The notes beneath the pieces were generated by a model. That model searched no databases. It saw only the letters and a program-made list of their open reading frames with translations, and was not told where the DNA came from. The translations under genes were made by a program, and so were the position numbers. A stretch of DNA of 64,000 nucleotides from Ralstonia pickettii (GTDB lineage: Bacteria > Pseudomonadota > Gammaproteobacteria > Burkholderiales > Burkholderiaceae), in NCBI RefSeq assembly GCF_030582395.1, contig NZ_CP104382.1, forward strand, positions 992,001 to 1,056,000, written 5' to 3'. Shown here in pieces: positions 11,792 to 20,814 of this stretch; positions within the stretch are counted from its first letter, which is position 1; the number at the start of each line of letters is the position of its first letter.

Positions 11792-12367
11792 CGTCCGGGC
11801 GACATCGTTCCGCTGGCACGCTATTTCATCAACACCTACAGCAAGCGACTCGGCCACGCGCGCGCGACGCTCACACCGGCAGCCGAACGCCTGCTGACAC
11901 AAAGCCCCTGGCACGGCAACGTGCGCGAACTTGAAAACGTCATTCATCGGACGCTCCTGCTGTGCGATGGAAACACCATCGATGCGCCCGACCTGAGGCT
12001 GTCGAGCCGCTCTGCCTGTGCCCAAGCTCAAACCGACACCGACCCACCCATTGCTCGCGCGACCGCGTCGACCACGCAACCTTCTGTGCCGTACAGCACA
12101 GACGAAGCTGACCTGCTATGCCAAGCGATCCAGCACCTCTGTAACGACAGCGTGGGGAATGTCTATCAACTGGTGGAAGATGCGCTGTTCCGGGAGGTTT
12201 TCCGGTACTGCCACTACAGTCAAAGCGACGCCGCACGCGTGCTGGGTGTAAGCCGCAACGTGGTGCGGGCCCGGCTGATTCGCCTGGGCGAGGTTGGCGC
12301 GCCGCGCACGTCACCTTTTGCCGCGAAGCCCGGGACACCGGCACACGAAGACGTGATGGGCACGTAG
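11792..12367 (+). pseudogene. 3' remnant of a sigma-54-dependent activator gene (SfnR-like)
   Basis: In frame 2 the sequence resumes at RPGDIVPLARYFINTYSKRL, then PWHGNVRELENVIHRTLLLC: the end of the AAA+ domain (sensor II region, GNVRELENVI) of an NtrC-type activator. It continues to a Fis-type helix-turn-helix (EVFRYCHYSQSDAARVLGVSRNVVRARL) and stops at 12367. The nucleotide-binding half and any sensor domain are absent. MsuE- and SfnR-type genes neighbour each other in dimethylsulfone/methanesulfonate loci, so one deletion removing the region between them explains the fusion. ATG codons inside the remnant could still allow a DNA-binding fragment to be made. Confidence 0.8.
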
Positions 12368-12416
12368 CTTGCTCGCCTGCGTAGGTTGCTTTTTGCGTTA
12401 TCGATAGCCATCCCGC

Positions 12417-13544
12417 GTGAACAGTTCTTCGTCTTCTCTACTCAGCATCCAGGCGCTGCGGGGCTTCGCTGCGCTGTATGTCGTGGTGTACCACTCCGGG
12501 CTCGCCCTGGCCCATGCCGACATCCCTGCGCTTGCGTGGCTGACGTCGCATGTGATCAAGCGCGGGCATGTCGGTGTGGACGTGTTCTTCGTCATCAGCG
12601 GCTTCATCATTGCGTGGGTGGCCATCCTCGGCCCCAAGGGGCCCGAACCGGCCGACGAATTTCTCGTCAAGCGGGCGTTCCGCCTGGCGCCGCCCTACTG
12701 GCTGATGTCCGTGCTGTATTCCACGTGGTTCAACCCGGTGTCGGCCGGCGTACTGCTCACCTCGCTCGCGTTTGTGCCGCAGGCCAATGTCGATGCGCCG
12801 TACTTTGGATACCCGCCGCTGTATGTCGGCTGGTCGCTCAACTACGAAGTATTCTTCTACGCGCTGTGTGCGGTTGGGCTGGCGCTCTTTGGCCGGCGCG
12901 CGCTCGGGCTGGTGGCTCTGGCGCTGTTCACGACGACGATCATCGTTCCGTTCTGGCACAGCGGCGTCGTGCAGGGCAACCCGGAAGCCTTGTACCACTG
13001 GGCCACACCACTGCAGGCCATGGCAGCCAATCCGCTGGTGCTGGAGTTTCTGCTGGGCGCAGGATTGGCATGGCTGTATGCGGCACATCGGCATCGCCTG
13101 ACACCGGCCGTTGCGCGTGTCCTGATGGCAATTGGCGTGGCAACGTTCGTGATGTCGGTCGTCGGCCCGGTCCCGAAGTTCGATCTGCTGGCGCGTGGGC
13201 TGCCCGCAGGCGCGTTGCTGTTCGGCATGGTGGCCATGGAGCACTGCGGCGAGCTGCGCGTGCCCCGCGTCGCAGTGTGGCTGGGTGAGCTGTCGTATGC
13301 ACTCTATCTCGCGCACCCGGGCGTGATTGAAGCCACGCATCGCGTGGTGGGCAGGCTCGCACCGGAATGGATCGGCACCCAGCTGATGGTGTTTGCCGTC
13401 AACCTGGCGCTTACGCTGGCGCTGGCCGTGCTGGTGCATCGTTATGTCGAATTGCCGTCAATCGCCCTAGGCCGCCGTGCCGTCGAGTGGATGCGCTGCC
13501 GCCGGCACGCCTGGCGCATCCGCCTGAGCTCACAAAAGCCTTGA
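12417..13544 (+). CDS. Membrane acyltransferase, acyltransferase-3 family
   Basis: A 375-residue membrane protein starting at GTG 12417. SIQALRGFAALYVVVYHSG is the family's first-helix motif with the catalytic-type His; HVGVDVFFVISGFI is the second signature. About ten hydrophobic segments follow, and the VKRAFRLAPPYW stretch carries the conserved Arg. The family moves acetyl or succinyl groups onto sugars of lipopolysaccharide, exopolysaccharide or similar glycans. No glycan genes lie nearby, so the acceptor is unknown. The gene seems monocistronic. Confidence 0.88.
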   Translation: MNSSSSSLLSIQALRGFAALYVVVYHSGLALAHADIPALAWLTSHVIKRGHVGVDVFFVISGFIIAWVAILGPKGPEPADEFLVKRAFRLAPPYWLMSVLYSTWFNPVSAGVLLTSLAFVPQANVDAPYFGYPPLYVGWSLNYEVFFYALCAVGLALFGRRALGLVALALFTTTIIVPFWHSGVVQGNPEALYHWATPLQAMAANPLVLEFLLGAGLAWLYAAHRHRLTPAVARVLMAIGVATFVMSVVGPVPKFDLLARGLPAGALLFGMVAMEHCGELRVPRVAVWLGELSYALYLAHPGVIEATHRVVGRLAPEWIGTQLMVFAVNLALTLALAVLVHRYVELPSIALGRRAVEWMRCRRHAWRIRLSSQKP

Positions 13545-13633
13545 GCGGCGCATAACGTTTCCGGTTTTTATTCGTTCGCTGCGCGACGGGCGTCTCAGAC
13601 AATGGCTGCCTCAGAAACAATCTGTCGCCCGCC

Positions 13634-14482
13634 ATGTCCATCCCTTCTTCTTCGTCCCGCCGATCTGCCTTCGCTTCCATCGCGTTGGCCGCGGCCGCCG
13701 CGCTCACAGCAACGGTGGCCCATGCCGATGCCACGCTCGACAAGATCCAGCAGCGCAAGAAGATTGTGGTTGGCGTGGTGCTCTCGGGTGGACCTTTCGG
13801 CTCCATCGACCCCGTCACGCAACGCGGCACGGGCTTCAACGTCGACCTTGCACAGGCACTCGGGCGCGGCCTTGGCGTAGAAGTGGAGACGGTGCAGGTA
13901 CAACCTTCTAACCGCGTGCAGTTTCTGCAGCAGGGGCGTGTTGACGTCCTGGTTGCGGCGATGGAACTGAACCCCGAACGCGCGGAGCTGCTCGCACATG
14001 TGCCGACGCCCTACTATCGCGTGGGCGGCGTCGCGCTGGTCGCGAAGGACAGCCCGGTGCACCAATGGAGCGACTTGAGAGGCAAGGACGTCTGCCTGTC
14101 GCAAGGCAGCAGCTATGCCAAGCCGCTGGCAGCTGACATCGGCGCGACGCCCAAGGGCTTCAAGAGCCCGGCCGAATCCTTGCTGGCCCTGCGCGGCAAC
14201 AACTGCGCCGCCGCCGTGCACGACGCCACGCTGTTGCAGCCGCTGCCGCGCAGCAACCCCGAATGGAAGGACTACCGCATCGTCGGCCCCGACCTCATCC
14301 CTTCTCCCACCGTCATCTGGGCGCGCAAGGGCGAGAACGACACCGTGGCCGCACTCGACCGTATCGTGCAGGGCTGGCACCGCACCGGCTGGCTGATCGA
14401 AACGGAAAAGAAGAACGGCATCCTGCCGCCTTCGCCCGCGCTGGTCGAATGGCATGACAAGCTGAAGGCCACGCGCGGCTGA
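13634..14482 (+). CDS. ABC transporter substrate-binding protein, polar amino-acid family 3
   Basis: A 282-residue periplasmic receptor with an N-terminal signal peptide (Ala-rich, ending about AHA before DATLDKIQQRKKIVVGVV). Typical SBP_bac_3 features are GFNVDLAQALGRGLGVEVE, the conserved Arg/Asp ligand region PERAELLAHVPTPYYRVG and WSDLRGKDVCLSQGSSYAKP. It heads a complete operon with two permeases and an ATPase. The ligand is unknown; the neighbouring Cys/Met enzyme and cysteine-dioxygenase-like gene suggest a sulfur amino acid, which is inference. Confidence 0.9.
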   Translation: MSIPSSSSRRSAFASIALAAAAALTATVAHADATLDKIQQRKKIVVGVVLSGGPFGSIDPVTQRGTGFNVDLAQALGRGLGVEVETVQVQPSNRVQFLQQGRVDVLVAAMELNPERAELLAHVPTPYYRVGGVALVAKDSPVHQWSDLRGKDVCLSQGSSYAKPLAADIGATPKGFKSPAESLLALRGNNCAAAVHDATLLQPLPRSNPEWKDYRIVGPDLIPSPTVIWARKGENDTVAALDRIVQGWHRTGWLIETEKKNGILPPSPALVEWHDKLKATRG

Positions 14483-14496
14483 TCGAGAGGCTGCAG

Positions 14497-15279
14497 TTGA
14501 CTGACGATCTGCTCACGCGGGCGATTGCGCTGGTGCGCCACGCCGGCCTCGACTACGGCTTTCTGGCCGAGGCGTATGAGCGCCATGCGCTGCTGCAAGG
14601 CGCGAAGGTTTCGCTGCTGGTGATGCTGAGCACCGTGGTGTTGAGCCTGGTCTTTGGTGTCGGGCTTGCACGGCTGCTGGTGTCGCCGCACAAGCGCGTG
14701 AGATGGCTCGCTCAGGGCTTTATCGAACTGACGCGCAACACGCCCACGCTCGTGCAGTTGTGCTGCGCGTTCCTCGTCGTCAACACGCTCATCACGCAAA
14801 CGCTGTCGCAGTGGCAGCTGACCAACCCGCTCACACCGTTCTTCTGGGCGGTGACATTGCTCTCCCTGCACAAGGCGGCTTTTCATGCAGAAGCCCTGCG
14901 TGCCGGCATTGAAGCCGTGCCACCCGCCATGCTGGAAGCTGCAACCTCGCTCGGCTTCAGCGCACGCGAGCGCCTGTGGCGCGTGCAACTGCCGCTGGCA
15001 CTTCGCGCTGCATGGCCCTCGCTAATGAACAACACAGTCGAGCTGGTCAAGGCATCGTCGCTGGCATCGGCCATTGCGGTGGGCGACCTCACGTATAGCG
15101 CGCTGATGATCTGGACACAGCGCGACAACGTGCTCGAATGCATGGTGTTGTTGCTGTTGTTCTACGGCGTGGTGACCTATGCTGTGCATGCGCTGGGCGT
15201 GTGGATCGAAGGCCGGTTGCGGATGCCGGGGTACGGTGCCACCGGCCACACCACACTGGGGGGCGCCGCGCATGCCTGA
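14497..15279 (+). CDS. ABC transporter permease, polar amino-acid (His/Glu/Gln/Arg/opine) family
   Basis: A 260-residue inner-membrane protein with a TTG start at 14497 preceded by GAGAGG. The HisM/GlnP signature is visible in FIELTRNTPTLVQLCCAF, and the EAA loop in AEALRAGIEAVPPAMLEAATSLGFSARERLWRVQLP contacts the ATPase. About five membrane helices are predictable. It lies 14 bp after the binding-protein gene and overlaps the next permease gene by 8 bp, indicating translational coupling. Confidence 0.9.
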   Translation: MTDDLLTRAIALVRHAGLDYGFLAEAYERHALLQGAKVSLLVMLSTVVLSLVFGVGLARLLVSPHKRVRWLAQGFIELTRNTPTLVQLCCAFLVVNTLITQTLSQWQLTNPLTPFFWAVTLLSLHKAAFHAEALRAGIEAVPPAMLEAATSLGFSARERLWRVQLPLALRAAWPSLMNNTVELVKASSLASAIAVGDLTYSALMIWTQRDNVLECMVLLLLFYGVVTYAVHALGVWIEGRLRMPGYGATGHTTLGGAAHA

Positions 15280-15955
15280 CACCCTTTTCGCCACGCTTTT
15301 GCATTGGTCACCCGCATTGCTTCGGGGGCTGGGCATCAACGTCGGCATCAGCTTGCTGGCCGTCGGGCTGGGCACTCTCGTCGGGCTGGCGATTGGCGCG
15401 CTGCACTTGTCGCCGGTGCGTGGGCTAAGACATCTCGCCGGCGTTTATGTCATCGCGTTCCGCAATGCGCCCTGGCTTGTGCTGGTCTACGGCATTGCGT
15501 ATGCGGTGCCCTTCGAAATTGTCGTGCGCGGCCACGTGATCCCGTTTCCGGATTGGCTCAAGGTGACGTTCGCGCTGGCATTGCCGGCAAGTGCTCATGT
15601 GGCGGAAATCTTCCGTGGCGCAGTGCAGTCGATCCCGCAGACGCAGTGGGAAGCCGCTGCGTCGTTGGCATTTACGCGGCGGGACATCCTTTGGCGCATC
15701 GTGCTGCCGCAGTGCGTGCAGCGCATGCTGCCTTCGTGGATGAACCTGTATGCCGTCATCACCATGGGCACGGCCCTGGCGTCTCTGGTGGGCGTGCACG
15801 ATCTGCTCGACACTGCCCAGATCGCCAGCAACACGGTCAACCGCACGCCGTTTACGGTGCTGACCTACTTCACCGTGCTCGCCTTGTTCTTCCTCTACTG
15901 CTACCCGATTTCGTGCCTGACCCGGCGCATGGAGCGCGCGCATGTCGCTGCCTGA
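15272..15955 (+). CDS. ABC transporter permease, second subunit of the polar amino-acid system
   Basis: A 227-residue permease from ATG 15272, which overlaps the stop of the previous permease gene (ATGCCTGA). It has the same fold as its neighbour: FRNAPWLVLVYGIAY near the second helix, and an EAA loop (AEIFRGAVQSIPQTQWEAAASLAFTRRDILWRIVLPQ). The two permeases form the heteromeric channel. The frame stays open upstream to 15179, but that part lies inside the first permease gene and is not needed. Confidence 0.9.
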   Translation: MPDTLFATLLHWSPALLRGLGINVGISLLAVGLGTLVGLAIGALHLSPVRGLRHLAGVYVIAFRNAPWLVLVYGIAYAVPFEIVVRGHVIPFPDWLKVTFALALPASAHVAEIFRGAVQSIPQTQWEAAASLAFTRRDILWRIVLPQCVQRMLPSWMNLYAVITMGTALASLVGVHDLLDTAQIASNTVNRTPFTVLTYFTVLALFFLYCYPISCLTRRMERAHVAA

Positions 15956-16799
15956 ACTTCTTCCTCTCGATACACCTACGCCGGTTCCCCCGCCGCTCGT
16001 CTCGCTACGCGACGTGCACCTGAGTTTCGGCATCACGCCGGTATTGTCGGGCATCGACCTCGACGTCCAGCGCGGGCAAGCCGTGTCCATCATCGGGCCG
16101 TCGGGCTCGGGCAAGTCAACGCTCCTGCGTTGCATCAGCGGCTTGCTCCGGCCGCAGCGCGGCAGCATCACCGTGGATGGCATCCGCGTCGACCAACTCG
16201 CCACCGAAGAAGACACCATTGCCCTGCGCAAGCGAATCGGTTTTGTGTTCCAGCAGTACAACCTGTTTCCGCACCTGAGCGTACTCGACAACCTGATCGC
16301 CGCACCCGTGCGCGTGCTCGGCAAGGCGCGCCCAGACGCTGAAGCCACCGCGCATGCGCTGCTCAAGAAAGTCGGCCTGGAAGGCAAGGCCCGCGCGCAC
16401 CCCGGACAGCTCTCCGGCGGCCAGCAGCAGCGCGTTGCGATTGCCCGCGCGCTGGCCATGGAGCCGGAACTGATCCTGTTCGATGAAGTGACATCCGCCC
16501 TTGATCCGGAAACGGTTGGCGAAGTCCTCAACGTCATCGGCGAATTGGTCGACGACGGCCTGACCTGCGTCCTGGTCACGCACGAAATGGCCTTCGCGCG
16601 TGCCATCAGCGACGAGGTGGTGTTCACCGAGCACGGCGTCGTGGTGGAGCGCGGCCCGGCAGAACAGGTTTTTTCCTCCCCGACGAGCGAGCGCACACGT
16701 GCATTCCTGTCGCGCGCGCTATCGGGTCATGCGGGCGCGCGGCCGACTGTCCGCGCACCATGGCACGCCGCCTTCGCCAGCACGACGTTTGCCATCTGA
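15942..16799 (+). CDS. ABC transporter ATP-binding protein, polar amino-acid family
   Basis: A 285-residue ATPase with Walker A GPSGSGKST at 52-60, Q-loop at about 104, signature LSGGQQQR from 157 and Walker B LILFDE at 177-182, followed by the H-loop His in VLVTHEM. It closely resembles GlnQ/HisP-type proteins. The start overlaps the end of the second permease gene by 14 bp. A roughly 30-residue C-terminal tail after ERTRAFLSRAL is longer than usual. It ends 3 bp from the convergent PLP-enzyme gene. Confidence 0.93.
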   Translation: MSLPELLPLDTPTPVPPPLVSLRDVHLSFGITPVLSGIDLDVQRGQAVSIIGPSGSGKSTLLRCISGLLRPQRGSITVDGIRVDQLATEEDTIALRKRIGFVFQQYNLFPHLSVLDNLIAAPVRVLGKARPDAEATAHALLKKVGLEGKARAHPGQLSGGQQQRVAIARALAMEPELILFDEVTSALDPETVGEVLNVIGELVDDGLTCVLVTHEMAFARAISDEVVFTEHGVVVERGPAEQVFSSPTSERTRAFLSRALSGHAGARPTVRAPWHAAFASTTFAI

Positions 16800-16802
16800 C
16801 GG

Positions 16803-18047
16803 TCAGCCGCCAATCGCGTGCAGTGCCGCCGCGGGCGCGTGCTGCAGGGCCTGCTCCAGATCGGCGATCAGGTCATCGGCGTCTTCCAGGCCGACATGCA
16901 GGCGCAGCACGGCGCCAGCCTGATCCCATTGCGCGTGGTCAGCCAATCTTTCGGGCGCCACCACGGTGACCAGGCTTTCGTACCCGCCCCACGACGCGCC
17001 AATCGCGAACAGGCGCAAGGCATCGGCGACCCGTTCCGTGGCGTACTGATCCGCGCCTTCCAGCACGAATGAAACGAGCCCGTTGGCGCCCGAGAAATCC
17101 CGCCGCCACAGCGCGTGGCCCGGGTCACCGGGCAATGCCGGATAGAACACCCGCCCAACGCCCGGCTGCGCCTGCAGCCACTGCGCCACGCGCGTGGCGT
17201 TACGCTGGTGCTGGGCCATGCGCACCGGCAACGTGCGCACGCCGCGCAGCGCCAGGTAAGCATCATCGGCACCAATCGTGAGGCCGAGCACATCATGTGC
17301 AGCGGCAATACGCGCGGCCACGGCATCGGTGCGGGCAACAACCGCACCCAACATCACATCGGAATGCCCCGCTACGTACTTGGTGGCCGCCAGGATTGAG
17401 ATATCGGCGCCTGCATCGAGCGGCCGGAAGAGAATGCCAGACGCCCAGGTGTTGTCTGTGGCCAATGCGATGCCGTGCCGTTGCGCTATTCGGGCGATAG
17501 CACGCAAGTCGTAGATTTCATAGAGCAGCGACCCCGGCGATTCCGTATAGATCAACCGCGTGTGCGGCCGGATGGCCGCTTCGAGTTGCCCGTCGCGCGG
17601 GTCCACATACGTCAGTTCGATGCCCAGACGTTGCAGCAGCCCTTTGTCGAGCCGCCGCACGGGCGCATACACGCTGTCTGTCACCACCACGTGGTCGCCG
17701 GGCGACAACAGCGCCAGGAACGTCAGCGAAATCGCCGACAAGCCGGACGGCACAAGAAACGCGCGCACGCCGCCCTCCAGTGCCAACAATGCGTCTTCGA
17801 GCGCGCGGTGTGTTTGAGAGCCGTGGCGGCCGTAACTGGCGATGTTTTCGCCGGCCTTGCGGCGCGCGTACACGTCGTGCTGCGCGGCGGTGCTGGCATG
17901 GCGAACGGTGCTGGTGCGCTCCACCGGCACGTTGACGGGCGCGGTGCCCTGCACGAACGGGGGGCTGCCAGCGTGAATGATGCGTGTTGCAAGAGAATCC
18001 GAGGCATCCGGCGCGTTGGAATGGGCGTCGATGGAAGAGCGTGTCAT
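16803..18047 (-). CDS. Cys/Met-metabolism PLP-dependent enzyme (cystathionine beta-lyase type)
   Basis: A 414-residue fold-type I PLP enzyme. The Schiff-base lysine is Lys223 in AATKYVAGHSD, and LATDNTWASGILFRP holds the Asp that contacts the PLP ring nitrogen. SYGRHGSQTHRALEDALLALEGG matches the substrate-entry region of MetC-type lyases. Members cleave cystathionine or cystine to pyruvate, ammonia and a thiol; gamma-lyase activity cannot be excluded. It is convergent with the amino-acid ABC operon and divergent from a cysteine-dioxygenase-like gene, consistent with a role in sulfur amino acid use. Confidence 0.87.
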   Translation of the reverse strand: MTRSSIDAHSNAPDASDSLATRIIHAGSPPFVQGTAPVNVPVERTSTVRHASTAAQHDVYARRKAGENIASYGRHGSQTHRALEDALLALEGGVRAFLVPSGLSAISLTFLALLSPGDHVVVTDSVYAPVRRLDKGLLQRLGIELTYVDPRDGQLEAAIRPHTRLIYTESPGSLLYEIYDLRAIARIAQRHGIALATDNTWASGILFRPLDAGADISILAATKYVAGHSDVMLGAVVARTDAVAARIAAAHDVLGLTIGADDAYLALRGVRTLPVRMAQHQRNATRVAQWLQAQPGVGRVFYPALPGDPGHALWRRDFSGANGLVSFVLEGADQYATERVADALRLFAIGASWGGYESLVTVVAPERLADHAQWDQAGAVLRLHVGLEDADDLIADLEQALQHAPAAALHAIGG

Positions 18048-18201
18048 GCAGGCCTCGCGCGTTTCTGAAGGCGCCCATGTTAGGCATGCCGGCCCGCGCC
18101 CGAGAAGGAACGGATGCGTCTAACCATATGCAGGATGCTGCGTTGGTCGTGCGCTGCCGGCGCCCTACACTGAGTGCTTCATTGATCCGCTTTGAGCTGC
18201 C

Positions 18202-18807
18202 ATGAGTCTCGCCCAACAACGCGACCGCGCGGTCCACCAAACCCTCGTCGCCATCCGCGCCATTGCCGCGCAAGACGGCATTACGCATGCATCGCTTGCA
18301 CGCATTGCCGATCGTCTGCAGGAACTGGCCGCGCAAGAAGCGCTGTTCCCGCTCGATGCCTTCCCACCGCCCGCAGCCGGCGATGCCGATGCCTCCAGCC
18401 GTTACCTGCTGCATGCAGAACCGGATCAGACCTTCGCGCTGTACCTGAACTCCATCAACCCGGGCAAGACGACGCCGCCCCACAACCACACGACGTGGGC
18501 GGTCATCGTTGCACTCGAAGGCCAAGAGTTGAACCGCGTCTACACACGCACCGACGATGGCCGCGACCCGGAGCGCGCCACACTTGCCCTGTCGCGCGAA
18601 GTCGTGGTGCAGCCCGGCACGCCCATCACCTTCTTGGATGACGACATCCACAGCATCCACGTGGTGGGCAACGCTCCCACCCGCCACTTCCACCTGTATG
18701 GTCGCGCGCTGGAAACGCTGACAGGGCGTGTCGGCTATGACCTCGCCACCGGCCGCGTGCTCAACTACAACCGCAACTACATGAACGCGACCAAGCAGGC
18801 CGCTTGA
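18202..18807 (+). CDS. Cysteine-dioxygenase-family thiol dioxygenase (cupin)
   Basis: A 201-residue cupin with the iron-ligand pattern of cysteine dioxygenases: His94 and His96 in PPHNHTTWAV and His153 in DDDIHSIHVVGN. These enzymes use Fe(II) and O2 to convert cysteine, or a related thiol such as 3-mercaptopropionate, to the sulfinate. The Cys of the mammalian Cys-Tyr cofactor is not evident, as in most bacterial forms. It diverges from the MetC-like gene with about 150 bp between starts. Exact thiol substrate not known. Confidence 0.85.
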   Translation: MSLAQQRDRAVHQTLVAIRAIAAQDGITHASLARIADRLQELAAQEALFPLDAFPPPAAGDADASSRYLLHAEPDQTFALYLNSINPGKTTPPHNHTTWAVIVALEGQELNRVYTRTDDGRDPERATLALSREVVVQPGTPITFLDDDIHSIHVVGNAPTRHFHLYGRALETLTGRVGYDLATGRVLNYNRNYMNATKQAA

Positions 18808-18823
18808 TTGTCCGCCTCAAGCC

Positions 18824-18844
18824 GGGACGGCCGGCCTGCGTCCC
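18824..18844. terminator. Hairpin between convergent genes
   Basis: GGGACG at 18824-18829 pairs with CGTCCC at 18839-18844, in the 43-bp gap between the convergent dioxygenase and LysR genes. No T run is obvious on either side, so this is a weak candidate bidirectional terminator. Confidence 0.35.
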
Positions 18845-18850
18845 AGCAGG

Positions 18851-19801
18851 TTATGTCCGCTTTCGGCTGGCCGCACCCGTTTGACGCGGCATGCGACCCA
18901 ACGCCGGCTCGAGCACAGGCGCATGGTCGCCGAGAAAGTCCCACAGCCGATTGGCGACAGGCCCGTGCGGCCGATCTCGCCGGCGGGCGACCGCTAACTC
19001 CTGCACCATGCCGGGAAAATGCCGCCCCGCAATCGACAGCAATGTCCATTCGCGCAATTCCGCATCGATCAGGAAACGCGGCAGGTGCCCCCACGCCATG
19101 CCGTGGAGAATCAGTTCTTTCTTCATCAACTGGTCGGGCACGGCGCACTGCGGCGCCCCGTCGATGACGTAGTGGGATTGCTCGGGCGGGTTGCGTGCCG
19201 AGTCGTTGATGACGCACTGCATGAAGCGCTGCATCTGCTGCGGCGTGATCGACGATGTGATGGAGAACGGCAGAAAGCCCGGCGCCACTACCGGCACCAT
19301 GGCGATCTTGCCAAGGCCGATCCACTCCATGCGCACGTCCCCTTTCGGCACGCGGTGGACGATGAGGTCGGTGTCGTCTTCCAGTAAGCGTTCCCACGGC
19401 CCGGTAACGGCTTCGAACTGCAATTGCAGCCGCGTCTGCGGACACTGGCCGAAGAATTGACTCAGCAGTGCCAGCACGGGCAGCAGCGGACACAGGTCAC
19501 CCAGCACCACGCGCAATTCGGCCTCCTCGCCCATCGCCAGCTGCTTTGCGTGGGTTCGCAGTTCATCGCTCTCGCGCAGCACTGACTGCACCTTGCGGTG
19601 GAAGGACCGCCCCGCCTCCGTCAACCGTACGCGATAGCCGCTGCGGTCCAGCAGGCTTAAACCGAGTTGGCCCTCCAGCTTGGCAACCGCCGCAAAGACA
19701 GAGGGGTGCGAGCGATGCAGCCGCTCAGCGGCCGCCTGAAAACTACCTGCGGTCACCACCGCATCGAAGCACTGCAGTTCATGAAGCGTAAAGTTCTGCA
19801 T
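18851..19801 (-). CDS. LysR-family transcriptional regulator
   Basis: A 316-residue protein from ATG 19801; a TTG three codons earlier is less likely. The winged helix is clear: LHELQCFDAVVTAGSFQAAAERLHRSHPSVFAAVAKLEGQLGLSLLDRSGYRVRLTEAGRSFH. A LysR substrate-binding domain with ELRVVLGDLCPLLPVLALLSQFF follows. It is divergent from the enol-lactonase-like gene at 19913 across about 110 bp, which it probably regulates. Inducer unknown. Confidence 0.88.
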   Translation of the reverse strand: MQNFTLHELQCFDAVVTAGSFQAAAERLHRSHPSVFAAVAKLEGQLGLSLLDRSGYRVRLTEAGRSFHRKVQSVLRESDELRTHAKQLAMGEEAELRVVLGDLCPLLPVLALLSQFFGQCPQTRLQLQFEAVTGPWERLLEDDTDLIVHRVPKGDVRMEWIGLGKIAMVPVVAPGFLPFSITSSITPQQMQRFMQCVINDSARNPPEQSHYVIDGAPQCAVPDQLMKKELILHGMAWGHLPRFLIDAELREWTLLSIAGRHFPGMVQELAVARRRDRPHGPVANRLWDFLGDHAPVLEPALGRMPRQTGAASRKRT

Positions 19802-19912
19802 TGTCGGCAAAACCTACAAAGTTCGTCCAAACTTTATAGTATCCACCAACCGCTTCGGCTTCTAGGATGACGGCATCTCAATCTTTTCTACCGTCTTTCC
19901 CAGGAGCCCAAC

Positions 19913-20728
19913 ATGACCACTCGCAACGACCTCTCCTTCATCACCACCGGCGACGGCACGCGCATCGCCTATCGCTTTGATGGCACCGCCGGCAAGCCCG
20001 TCCTGCTGCTGTCCAATTCCATCGGCACCGACCTGCACATGTGGGACGTGACCGTGCCGCGCCTGGCCGAACACTTTCACGTGCTGCGCTACGACGCCCG
20101 CGGCCACGGCGCTTCGGATGCGCCAGCCGGCGGCTATTCGATCGATCGGCTCGGTCGTGACGTGGTGGAGTTGCTCGATGCATTGGGCATCCAGCGCGTG
20201 CATATGCTCGGGCTGTCGCTCGGCGGCATCGTGGCGCAGTGGCTGGCGATCCATGTGCCGGAACGCATCGACCGTCTGGTCCTCTCCAACACTGCCGCGC
20301 ACATCGGCCCGACGCAGTATTTCGACCAGGCCATTGCCGAACTTCTTCAGGCCCCCGACATGCAGGCGACGGCCGAAACGTTCCTGCGCAACTGGTTTCC
20401 AGCACGCATGCTGAAGGCACGCGACGCTGCTGTCGAGCCATTCCGCCGCACACTGCTGGCAACGCCCCGTGAAGGCATCATCGGCGGCTGGGCGGCCGTA
20501 CGCGATGCCGACCTGCGCCGCACGATCGCGCTGATCACGCATCCGACGCTCGTCATTGCCGGCCAGCACGACACCGTGACGTCTGCCCGCCATGGCGAGG
20601 AAATCGCCGCTGCCATTCCGGGCGCGCAATTGCGCCTGCTTGACACCGTGCACCTCGCCAACGTGGAGTTGCCCGAAGCGTTTCTTGAAGCCGTTCTGGA
20701 TTTCCTGGGCGTGCACGAAACGGTCTGA
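19913..20728 (+). CDS. pcaD: Alpha/beta hydrolase, 3-oxoadipate enol-lactonase type
   Basis: A 271-residue alpha/beta hydrolase. The nucleophile elbow is GLSLGG, preceded by the oxyanion-region LLLSNSIGTDLHMWD and YDARGHGASDAP, all close to PcaD enol-lactonases. The acid and His are placed by HPTLVIAGQHD and TVHLANVELPEAF. PcaD hydrolyses 3-oxoadipate enol-lactone in the protocatechuate/catechol pathway. No other pca genes flank it here, so it may be a paralogue with another ester substrate. AGGAG precedes the start. Confidence 0.8.
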   Translation: MTTRNDLSFITTGDGTRIAYRFDGTAGKPVLLLSNSIGTDLHMWDVTVPRLAEHFHVLRYDARGHGASDAPAGGYSIDRLGRDVVELLDALGIQRVHMLGLSLGGIVAQWLAIHVPERIDRLVLSNTAAHIGPTQYFDQAIAELLQAPDMQATAETFLRNWFPARMLKARDAAVEPFRRTLLATPREGIIGGWAAVRDADLRRTIALITHPTLVIAGQHDTVTSARHGEEIAAAIPGAQLRLLDTVHLANVELPEAFLEAVLDFLGVHETV

Positions 20729-20814
20729 CGCGTTGATACGGCATCAACGCAGCATCGACATGCGGCAACCCAGCCGGTTAACATGGCGGCCATCCAATCG
20801 ATGTGCCGCCTGCC

